From NCBI RefSeq assembly GCF_038443385.1, contig NZ_CP151726.1, positions 6,820,001-6,884,000 on the forward strand: a stretch of 64,000 nt of DNA, given 5' to 3'. The notes beneath the pieces were generated by a model that did not search any database, was not told where the DNA came from, and saw only the letters and a list, made by a program, of their open reading frames with translations. How positions within the stretch are numbered: the first letter of the stretch is position 1; each line of letters begins with the position of its first letter. The stretch is from Stieleria varia. Lineage in GTDB: Bacteria; Planctomycetota; Planctomycetia; Pirellulales; Pirellulaceae. Shown piece after piece: positions 34,355 to 41,638 of this stretch. A program made the position numbers and the translations under genes.

Positions 34355-35263
34355 TCAAACGGACTCGACGAATAGCAAAATGTTTGCCGCGGTGGAATGG
34401 AGCGCAAAACGCGCTGTCGATTCCGATACAGTAGTTACAGTTGCGCCCTGTCCGTGTCCGCCAAGTTTGTTTCGTACGGTTGGAACGCCACTCTCTAGGA
34501 TCGCCCGAAGGTTTCCAATGTGGGATTGCATAAACGTCGGAAAAAGCCCGTTTGTCATGCATGTATCAATCAGCGTTTTCGCCGTGTCACGTGGTTGATA
34601 TTGCCAACCCTTTAGGTCGCAGATCGTCTTCATCGTACTCTCGAATGCCTTCAGGCATTCGGCTAGACATTCTTTATGACGGCCATGCCGGTAGTGTTCA
34701 TGTGCCTTGAGGAATTCATCGTTAGCGCCTTTGTACTTCGGATCAGAAAGCAGCTTAAGTGCGGGTTTAACGACATCATCATGAATCAACTGGGAGTCGA
34801 TTCGTATTACTTCTCCTGATACGTATTCAAAACCAACTCCGTGTTCTTTGAATCGAGAATTTGCTTCCGCGATCGTGGCATCTGGGCTTGAAGAACAGCC
34901 AATGTACTGCCAATTGCGTTCACGAATAACAGTATCAACGGCGCGCAGGCAGAGTTCAACAATGTCAATTATGTGTTCGACGTCGTCCGTTTGCAGTAGA
35001 TAATTTGCAACCGACTCCCAATCTGATGAACGATGTTCTTTTGTTAACGAGAAAACACCATATTCACGACAAAGCGTCTTGTGAATGTGGGCGTAAAGCT
35101 GCAGAGGCACGTCCTGAAATTGCTCATCACGGCCAATTCCGTCTTGCAGTATCTGGACCAACTGAACGCGAAGTGGCGACGGGACGTCGTCGTACACGTA
35201 GACTTCGGGCACATCGCCGCGTAATCGTTTTTGGCGTTTAGAAAACAGGTCGAAAACGGCCAT
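34355..35263 (-). CDS. Abi/HEPN-type protein, STM4504/CBY_0614-like (cassette gene)
   Basis: The 302-residue product opens with MAVFDLFSKRQKRLRGDVPE and VYVYDDVPSPLRVQLVQILQ, the characteristic start of the STM4504/CBY_0614 family, and closes with an abortive-infection-type C-terminal domain, including VPTVRNKLGGHGQG with the HEPN-like R-x5-H pair (Arg264, His270). HEPN proteins with this motif are RNases acting in phage defence or toxin-antitoxin settings; activity here is inferred. No signal peptide. The ATG at 35263 is 25 bases from the attC boundary, so it is a complete cassette. It is the most defence-like cargo of the array. Confidence 0.82.
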   Translation of the reverse strand: MAVFDLFSKRQKRLRGDVPEVYVYDDVPSPLRVQLVQILQDGIGRDEQFQDVPLQLYAHIHKTLCREYGVFSLTKEHRSSDWESVANYLLQTDDVEHIIDIVELCLRAVDTVIRERNWQYIGCSSSPDATIAEANSRFKEHGVGFEYVSGEVIRIDSQLIHDDVVKPALKLLSDPKYKGANDEFLKAHEHYRHGRHKECLAECLKAFESTMKTICDLKGWQYQPRDTAKTLIDTCMTNGLFPTFMQSHIGNLRAILESGVPTVRNKLGGHGQGATVTTVSESTARFALHSTAANILLFVESV

Positions 35264-35287
35264 CCGTGATTTCTCTCAGTTGCAAAT

Positions 35288-35368
35288 AACGGCGGCGTTG
35301 ACCGAGCGACGCCATTGTGGTGTCCATGTTCATCCGGCCGATGCGTCGCTTCGGTCCAACGCATGGTT
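35288..35368 (-). other. attC: attC site of a gene-less cassette
   Basis: 81 bp, same type as 30456, with tgtccatg and ccggccgatg variants in the spacer. Confidence 0.92.
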
Positions 35369-35720
35369 CTGTCGTCTTCCCAGGCGGCACTGTACCGCTC
35401 GGATGCGACCATTGGATTGTATCGCATGCTCGGACCGCACTGCAATTCGAGCCCTGGTTTCGCTCCTGATTTCGTCCCGCCGACGGTGTGGCCGAAGTCG
35501 AATGCCGAGGCCGGACCGTCACACGCGATCCAATGGCAACGAATGTTTCGAGCACTTGGTCGTCCGCGCACCGTTTCACGCGCACCATTTCACGCGCAAC
35601 TGATTGGCGAGAGGACGCTTCACCGAAGTCATCCTACTGTTGTCGGCCCCAAGATCATCCAACTCTTTCGAGGCGTAGATCTCAACATTGCGACGCGACG
35701 ATCGAGCGCTACGACGACAG
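35369..35720 (-). repeat. Gene-less cassette copy, variant form
   Basis: About 350 bases, same mosaic form as 31464-31815 (attI-side half variant). Confidence 0.9.
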
Positions 35721-35802
35721 AACGGCGGCGTTGACCGAGCGACGCCATTGTGGTTTCCATGTTCATCCGCCCGATGCGTCGCTTCGGTCCAACGCATGGC
35801 TC
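35721..35802 (-). other. attC: attC site of a gene-less cassette, right core mutated
   Basis: 82 bp, same type as 30456, but the right end reads GGCT rather than GGTT, which should weaken recombination here. Confidence 0.88.
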
Positions 35803-36139
35803 TGTCGTCTTCCGTGGCGGCACTGTACCGCTCGGATGCGACCATTGGATTGTATCGCATGCTCGGACCGCTCTGCAATTCGAGTCCTGGTTTCGTTTCT
35901 GAATATGTCCCGCCGACGATGTGGCCGAAGTCGAATGCCGAGGCCGGACCGTCACACGTGTCCCAATGGCAACAGATGACTCGAGCATCCGGTCGACCGC
36001 ACTCCATTTCGCGCGCAACAGTTCGGCGAGAGGACGCATTGCCGAAGCCAACAACATGCTGTCGGCCCCAAGATCTGCCAACTCATTCGACTGGTCGATC
36101 ACTACATCGAGACGCGACGATCGAGCACTGTAACGACAG
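35803..36139 (-). repeat. Gene-less cassette copy
   Basis: About 337 bases, near-identical to 33397-33726. Confidence 0.9.
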
Positions 36140-36221
36140 AACGGTGACGATCAGCCGGCGGCGACGGAAGATCAACCATTTCAAAACGCCCGACTTCGCC
36201 GCTCGGTTGCATCGTTTGGTT
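36140..36221 (-). other. attC: attC site
   Basis: 82 bp, AAC to GGTT; arms cagccggcggcgacgg and cgacttcgccgctcggttgc pair with several unpaired bases. Confidence 0.85.
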
Positions 36222-36238
36222 CATCGCATCTCTGTTCA

Positions 36239-36607
36239 TTAGCCGCCGCTAAGCGCCTTACGGTAACGAACAAGTAGAAGGACCCAAACGGTTATTGTAA
36301 CCATCCCCATCGCGATGAGCATCCAGCCGAACCACTCGTCATTGGAAATCGGAACGCGCAACGCAGCGACCTGCACGTAGGAATGGTCATCCGAAAAACC
36401 GTTGATTTCACCGAAAACGAAACGATGCTGTACATGCACGTCATGTATGTGGCCTGTAGCATCGGATTCGGTGATCAGTTGCTTGTATCGGCTCGGAACC
36501 GCAGATTCTGCGAGAAGCCTTGCATTTACGATCGAGGCGGCACCTACGAACGAAAAGGACGCGATAACAAAGGCGACAACGATAATGATGATCCAAAAAC
36601 GCGTCAC
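36239..36607 (-). CDS. DUF3592-like two-span membrane protein (cassette gene)
   Basis: From a GTG at 36607, 19 bases after the attC boundary, the 122-residue product has a first span near residues 4-27 (FWIIIIVVAFVIASFSFVGA), an extracytoplasmic beta-rich domain with HVQHRFVFGEINGFSDDHSY and a second span near 96-113 (MLIAMGMVTITVWVLLLV). Two spans around a short domain with a Y/F-x-F-x-x-G strand is the plan of DUF3592 proteins; the match is by pattern only. The frame upstream is open through the attC to 36808 but has no suitable start outside it. Confidence 0.65.
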   Translation of the reverse strand: MTRFWIIIIVVAFVIASFSFVGAASIVNARLLAESAVPSRYKQLITESDATGHIHDVHVQHRFVFGEINGFSDDHSYVQVAALRVPISNDEWFGWMLIAMGMVTITVWVLLLVRYRKALSGG

Positions 36608-36625
36608 GCGTTCACTTTGTCGATG

Positions 36626-36707
36626 AACGGCGGCGATCAGCGGGCCGGGAGAGTTGACTTTCCATCTGTGAAACCCTGCAAGCCCGGCTCCGTTGCATCG
36701 CATGGTT
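36626..36707 (-). other. attC: attC site
   Basis: 82 bp, AAC to GGTT; arms agcgggccggga and agcccggctccg pair. Confidence 0.88.
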
Positions 36708-36728
36708 CGCCGCGACTGTCTGTTGCGT

Positions 36729-37205
36729 TCAGTCGCCGCCTTCAGCGTAGTAGCGTAGCTGTTTTGCGTATTCGCCGTCAAACGATCCGTGTGGTCGTTC
36801 GCCGTCACGGAAGTAGCGCTCGAGCGTCGTCTTGGGGTGAATCCAATGTTGTTCGATGCCTTGTATCGGTGTGATCACGTCGGCAGGCAAGTCCGGTATG
36901 TCCTCGTTTGCGAACGCCACGAGCGATTCAAAGTCAACGGAAATGTGTTGTGCCGCCGCGTCCATTGTCCTCGGATCGGGGAGGTACTTAGTGTGGTACT
37001 CGTAGCCAACTAAATCATCCCATTTAGCCGGAGGCGAACCGTCGTGGTCCTCGGCGTATGACGCGATGATGCAGGTAACGCCCCACTCGTAGTACGCCGA
37101 CTTGATGCCGCGTTGAAGATTGATGGCAGTCCATCCAAGACACGCGACTATCAGAGTCGGCAGTGCGATCCAAAGCAGCGTTTTGGTGCGTTGTCGCATC
37201 GGCAT
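36729..37205 (-). CDS. Single-span exported protein (cassette gene)
   Basis: The 158-residue product starts MPMRQRTKTLLWIALPTLIV, a positively charged leader and a membrane span to about residue 30 (ACLGWTAINL). The rest is an acidic, soluble domain with YAEDHDGSPPAKWDDLVGYE, a motif also met in pseudopilin-related planctomycete proteins, where the asp-gly-x-x-P-x-x-W-x-D-L segment follows the N-terminal helix. A second ATG lies two codons later. Located 51 bases from the attC boundary. No firm family. Confidence 0.7.
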   Translation of the reverse strand: MPMRQRTKTLLWIALPTLIVACLGWTAINLQRGIKSAYYEWGVTCIIASYAEDHDGSPPAKWDDLVGYEYHTKYLPDPRTMDAAAQHISVDFESLVAFANEDIPDLPADVITPIQGIEQHWIHPKTTLERYFRDGERPHGSFDGEYAKQLRYYAEGGD

Positions 37206-37255
37206 ACTTCAGTGCAAGGTGACAACGGATTGATGATAGCCATTTCCAGTCGGCG

Positions 37256-37338
37256 AACGACAGCCGTAACCGGGCGGCCGCCAAAAGACTCTGATTTCAA
37301 TATCCGCGTTGTCGGCCGCTCCGGTTCACGGCATGGTT
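37256..37338 (-). other. attC: attC site
   Basis: 83 bp, AAC to GGTT; arms cgtaaccgggcggccgcc and ggccgctccggttcacgg pair with extra bases. Confidence 0.9.
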
Positions 37339-37343
37339 ATGCC

Positions 37344-37865
37344 TCATTCTGCAATGTCGCTGCGCCACAGCGAAATGTCCAAGCCGTGTTCGGTGTCCCA
37401 ACTGGAGTGAAAATGAAATCTTGCGATCGCGCAGTCATCACGCACTTCCGGACCCAGCGTAATTGATGTGAGTGTGTATAGTTTGTCAATTGCGGATTCT
37501 GATTCCCAGTCGACAAGATCTTGGACATCTTCCCAACCTTCGACATCGTCGTCTCTGTCTCGTTGGAATCCACTCCATCCTAGCTTGTGATGCCTCATTA
37601 GTTCAGCACGCAACACCTGCTCAATTCTTTCACGATTGGCAATTAGATGATCCCATGCAGCTTCATGATGCATGGACACGGCTCCATTTCCAAGCGATTG
37701 CACGAAGAGTTCAAAGGTAGATTCGCCGTCTTCCTCATCTTCTTCCCAGCAGCCGTAAACTGACAGGTCGAACCGTGCACGCGATTCTTGCAGAACTGGC
37801 CGTTCTGTGATGGAGCGCCAGTACCCGTGGGACTCCTGCTGAAAGCTGTCTGCGAATGTGCTCAT
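37344..37865 (-). CDS. Hypothetical protein, DUF6985-like ending (cassette gene)
   Basis: The 173-residue product starts MSTFADSFQQESHGYWRSIT and contains the acidic CWEEDEEDGESTFELFVQSL, AAWDHLIANRERIEQVLRAE near residue 85 and the ending FHFHSSWDTEHGLDISLWRS. A C-terminal strand with W-D-x-E-H-G-L is common in DUF6985/DUF2262-type proteins, so I suggest that group with low certainty. It is soluble and has no signal peptide. The ATG at 37865 is 18 bases from the attC boundary, and the stop is 6 bases before the next attC. This is the first clearly coding cassette after intI. Confidence 0.7.
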   Translation of the reverse strand: MSTFADSFQQESHGYWRSITERPVLQESRARFDLSVYGCWEEDEEDGESTFELFVQSLGNGAVSMHHEAAWDHLIANRERIEQVLRAELMRHHKLGWSGFQRDRDDDVEGWEDVQDLVDWESESAIDKLYTLTSITLGPEVRDDCAIARFHFHSSWDTEHGLDISLWRSDIAE

Positions 37866-37882
37866 ACGGAATCCGAAGGCAT

Positions 37883-37963
37883 AACGGCAGCGTTGACCGA
37901 GCGACGCCATTGTGGTTTCCATGTTCATCCGCCCGATGCGTCGCTTCGGTCCAACGCATGGTT
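37883..37963 (-). other. attC: attC site of the attI-proximal gene-less cassette
   Basis: 81 bp, same type as 30456 with one change (ggcagcgttgacc). Confidence 0.92.
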
Positions 37964-38305
37964 CTGTCGTATTCCGTGGCGGCACTGTACCGCTCGGATG
38001 CGACCATTGGATTGTACCGCATGCTCGAACCGCACTGCAATTCGAGTCCTGGATTCCGCTCCTGATTTTGCCCCGCCGACGATGTGGCCGAAGTCGAATG
38101 CCGATGCCGGACCGTCACACGTGTGCCAATGGGAACAAGTGGTTCGAGCATCCGGTCGACCACACTCCATTTGACGCGCAACGGTTCAGCGAGAGAACTC
38201 GCGGCCGAAGCCGACGTGCTGCTGTCGGCCCCATGATCTGCCAACTCATTCGATTGGTCGATCGCTACATCGACACGCGACGATCGAGCACTGTAACGAC
38301 AGAAC
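37964..38305 (-). repeat. Gene-less cassette copy next to attI
   Basis: About 340 bases, first cassette of the array. It has the ggattccgctcc form, so a minus-strand frame stays open through the whole unit, but that frame has no ATG start and runs on into the attC. Confidence 0.9.
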
Positions 38306-38470
38306 TTGTAATTAAGGGGAGTCAGGACTTGGCGGTTGGTTATTTGACGCCTTATTGGCGGTTGGCCCTCGCGTTATCCCGGTCTTATTGGCAGTTGACT
38401 GATTTTGGCCAAGCTTTTCAGCAATTTGCCAATAAGAACGCCACGCATTATAGGCAGTTGCCGCTTTGCG
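38300..38470. promoter_or_regulatory. attI: Candidate attI region with repeated TTATTGGCAGTTG-like motifs
   Basis: The array ends at gacagaac (about 38305). Over the next 150 bases related motifs recur: acttggcggttggtta (38329), ccttattggcggttggcc (38350), tcttattggcagttgact (38383), an inverted ttgccaataag (38427) and cattataggcagttgccg (38447). attI sites normally hold several integrase-binding repeats, so this is the natural candidate. The exact crossover is not determined. Confidence 0.6.
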
Positions 38471-38487
38471 TGCAATCCCAGGTGGGG

Positions 38488-38516
38488 TTGACACCGCCTG
38501 GCAGGGTCTGCATTTT
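38488..38516 (+). promoter_or_regulatory. Possible intI promoter
   Basis: TTGACA at 38488-38493 and, 17 bases on, CATTTT at 38511-38516. The -35 is perfect but the -10 is poor, so this is only a candidate. It lies about 52 bases ahead of the intI start. Confidence 0.3.
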
Positions 38517-38567
38517 GACGGCACGGACATTTTGTGCATTTGGATTTCCGATTTGAGGGGGCATGCA

Positions 38568-40295
38568 ATGACAAGATCTGAGAGCAGGCGTGAGAGTGGG
38601 TACGGTGGGGGTCATGAGAGCGTTGTCGCTTCGGGAAAGCCGGATTGGCCAGCGATCTGGTATGCGAAGTTGCGACGGCATCACCAAATTGCCCAGCGTG
38701 AACGATGGCAGTTCGATGGCGAGCATGTTGTTGCCTATTTGATTCGCATCAAAGCCGACGGCATGCCCATTTGGAAACGCTTGAAAGTGGCAGAAGCGCT
38801 ACTGGAGTTTCGCCGACGCAAACGATGGGAAGAGTGCCCGCGTTTGGATGAGGTGTGTGAGACGCTGCGCAATATGAAACGAGCCCAGCACCAACGTGAG
38901 CTTGGAAAGGAAGCGTTTGGGAGCAATCTCAGGACATCCGAATCGGACCTTGAGGAGCGTGGACACATTGACCCCAGAGAACCGATCGTGTTGCAAGAGT
39001 TTCGAAGTGTGATCCGAGCGAATCAACTTGCGTACAGCACTGAGGAAGCCTATGTCGCTCAGGTCAGAAAATTTCTCAGAGCAGTCAAACGCTTGGATGC
39101 GTTTGAACGCGTGGGGGCGGAAGATGGTTATGGGCTGAGTGACTTGACCGCCCGAGATGTGGAGTCCCATCTGACGAATTTAGCAGTGAAAGAGAACCTT
39201 GCTGAGAACTCTCAGGATCAGGCGTTCTATGCGATCCTTTATCTTTTCACTCACGTCTTGAAGAGAGAACTGAAAGAAGTCAACGCGATCCGGTCGACCA
39301 AGCCGAAGCGAGTTCCCGTGGTGATGAGTCGACCAGAGGTCCGGTCCGTGCTGTCGCACTTGAGCGGCGTCTACTTTTTGATGGCTCAGTTGATGTATGG
39401 AACGGGGATGCGTCTGGGGGAGTGTTTGCGTTTACGCGTGAAAGACATCGACTTTGACAACCGCATGATTTATGTGCGTCGTTCTAAGGGCAAGAAGGAC
39501 CGTCGTGTTCCTTTGCCCGAGACGGTGGTTGAATCATTGCAAAAGAAGCTTCAGTGGCGCAGGAAGCTTCACGACCAAGATTTAGCCGAAGGCGTTGCTT
39601 CCGTGTTTCTGCCGAAAGCGTTGGATCGAAAATACCCCAATGCCCACCGGGAGTTTCGTTGGCAGTTCATTTTCGCGTCTCATCGTTTGTCACGAAATCC
39701 GCGAGACAGGCGGATGCATCGTCATCATTTGCACAAGAAAACGTTTCCTGATCATTTGAAGCGAGCGGTGGAGAAAGCAGGAATTGAGAAGCAGATCACG
39801 TCTCATGTTTTTCGCCACAGTTTTGCAACTCACTTACTGGCCAGCGGTACGGACATCCGGACAATCCAAGAGTTGTTGGGGCATGCGGATGTAAAGACGA
39901 CCATGATTTACTTGCACTGTTTGAGCGATCCGTCGGAGACGGTTAAGAGTCCGCTGGATCGGTTGAACGAGGGCATTGTTGATCGAAACAATGCGTCGGA
40001 GCATGTCCGAGCACAGGCGAAGGAACTGGAGCTTCATGCCTCTGACGGTGGCGTGGCGAAGCCTAGGAACGGTGGCGAATCGGTGCAAGAAAGTTCGAGA
40101 ATGCAAACGCATATTCCGGATCAACCGGTCATTGACCGTGGATGCGTTGAAAGCACCCCGCCATTACCTACTTCTGAAGGAGGTTCGTCGCGTGTCGGTT
40201 TGATGAGGGATGCGAGTCGACGGATTGGGACGTGGGTCGCGGTACACCTACGTGGATTTGGCAAAAGGCAGGATCGCGGGGTGGCGAGTGGGTAG
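38568..40295 (+). CDS. intI: Integron integrase with long N- and C-terminal extensions
   Basis: The 575-residue product has a tyrosine-recombinase core from about residue 140 to 470: Arg282 in GTGMRLGEC, the HVFRHSF box with His413 and Arg416, His439 in LLGHADVK and the nucleophile Tyr448 in TTMIYLHC. The segment PNAHREFRWQFIFASHRLSR to RRHHLHKKTF-like (MHRHHLHKKTFPDHLKRAVE) is the extra internal block that defines integron integrases. The usual IntI is about 320-340 residues; here about 140 residues precede the core (WYAKLRRHHQ, MPIWKRLKVAEALLEFRRRK) and about 100 follow it. ATG 38568 has a GAGGGG ribosome site 7 bases upstream. It is divergent from the cassettes, as expected. Confidence 0.95.
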   Translation: MTRSESRRESGYGGGHESVVASGKPDWPAIWYAKLRRHHQIAQRERWQFDGEHVVAYLIRIKADGMPIWKRLKVAEALLEFRRRKRWEECPRLDEVCETLRNMKRAQHQRELGKEAFGSNLRTSESDLEERGHIDPREPIVLQEFRSVIRANQLAYSTEEAYVAQVRKFLRAVKRLDAFERVGAEDGYGLSDLTARDVESHLTNLAVKENLAENSQDQAFYAILYLFTHVLKRELKEVNAIRSTKPKRVPVVMSRPEVRSVLSHLSGVYFLMAQLMYGTGMRLGECLRLRVKDIDFDNRMIYVRRSKGKKDRRVPLPETVVESLQKKLQWRRKLHDQDLAEGVASVFLPKALDRKYPNAHREFRWQFIFASHRLSRNPRDRRMHRHHLHKKTFPDHLKRAVEKAGIEKQITSHVFRHSFATHLLASGTDIRTIQELLGHADVKTTMIYLHCLSDPSETVKSPLDRLNEGIVDRNNASEHVRAQAKELELHASDGGVAKPRNGGESVQESSRMQTHIPDQPVIDRGCVESTPPLPTSEGGSSRVGLMRDASRRIGTWVAVHLRGFGKRQDRGVASG

Positions 40296-40590
40296 TGTCG
40301 TATGGGAATGCTGATCGTGAGATGTTGCCGTGTGAGTCACTGAAGAAGCTGTGTTGTTTAGATGGTGGTTGCTCGAGAACATTCGGGTCTGTGATATCTT
40401 CCTGCATTCGGTTTTCTTCTCTGCAAATTCGAAACTTGGCGACGCGGCACGGTTGGTCACCTCGCTTCGCTCGCTGGGGTGAGCGTCTCGGAGAGACGCT
40501 TCTACGTGATGTGGTGTATTGGGATTTGTGCATGCTCATCCCCAAGCCTTTCTCCGCCAGATCCTGACTCGCTGGAAACTCGCCAGGATT
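40296..40590. repeat. Intergenic repeats after intI
   Basis: Includes the palindrome gagcgtctcggagagacgct (40480-40499) of the dispersed family also seen at 14860 and 19250, and a stretch (tttgtgcatgctcatcccca) that resembles 41488. No gene. Confidence 0.55.
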
Positions 40591-40984
40591 CGGGGGAGAA
40601 GAAAGTGGTCAGTCCGCTGGATCGACTCAATGAGCGGAACGCGATGCAGAGTGAAGTCAAGCGAGTGTTCCGGAGCGGATGGTAATGCCGGAAGGCAATC
40701 TCAGGACATCCGAATCGGACTTGGAGGAGCGTGGACACATTGACCCCAAAGAACCGCTTGTGCTGCAAGAGTATCGAAGTGTGATCCGAGCGAATCAATT
40801 TGCGTACAGCACAGAGGAAGCCTATGTCGCTCAGGTCAGAAAGTTTCTCAGAGCAGTCAAACGCTTGGATGCGTTTGAACGCGTGGGGGCGGAAGATGGC
40901 TATGGGCTGAGTGACTTGACCGCCCGAGATGTGGAGTCCCATCCTACGAATTTAGCAGTATCTGTCGCTGCATCCGCAGCTTGA
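40591..40984 (+). pseudogene. Partial intI duplicates (3' remnant followed by 5' part)
   Basis: From 40604 a frame reads VVSPLDRLNERNAMQSEVKR and stops at 40683; it matches the post-core sequence of intI (KSPLDRLNEG). Directly after it, 40679-40960 encodes NLRTSESDLEERGHIDPKEP to AEDGYGLSDLTARDVESHPT, nearly identical to intI residues about 119-205. It breaks off there. So the ends of two former intI copies abut. Nothing catalytic remains. Confidence 0.9.
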
Positions 40985-41638
40985 TGGGGTGATTATCGGT
41001 TGGACGTGGGGCTGACGCCCCACGCTTTATGCTGTCGCTGCCTCCGCAGCTAGAAGCGGTCACACGCAGAAGATGTTTTCATGTTCCATGGCCAACATCC
41101 ATCGACACGTTTGACCAACGCAGCAAAGTGCTGTGTCCCCCGGATCGTGTTCGTGTCCCCCGGATCGTGTCTGAAAGTCCAGGGCGGAACGCAGTACCGC
41201 CTTGAGTAATCGAACACCCGACTACTTTTACCTTGCCAGAAATGGCAAAACACCTTTGTCCATCCCGGACGTACCATTCGTTGAAATCATTATTGCGTCG
41301 AACAAAGAGTGTGACGCCCACTTCGGGGCTTTGTGGGAACGACGCACATCAACCCAGGGCGACGCTGCGCTCTGCCCTGGGCTATCTTGTCATGTCCCTT
41401 CAGGACGGTATCGATATCGTCCCTCTGAAACGAAAATAGCGTCTACCGTCCCGAGAGACGTTGCTATGTGGGGTGGCATATGGGTTTTCGTGCATCCCTC
41501 ATCTTCAAGGCATTCTCCCACAGATCCGGCCTCGTCTGGGTTCGCTGGGATTTGAGGGAGATCGGGGCATTGGTTTGGGGGCGTGCAGTGCTGAGCGGCT
41601 GAAGCCTGGACACCAGCGCGGGCTGCTAGATGCGCTTG
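40985..41638. repeat. Intergenic region with short direct repeats
   Basis: A 19-20 base direct repeat (gtgtcccccggatcgtgt) occurs twice at 41130-41170. The stretch 41355-41385 (gacgctgcgctctgccctgg) is a dispersed planctomycete repeat. No gene is convincing. Confidence 0.5.
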
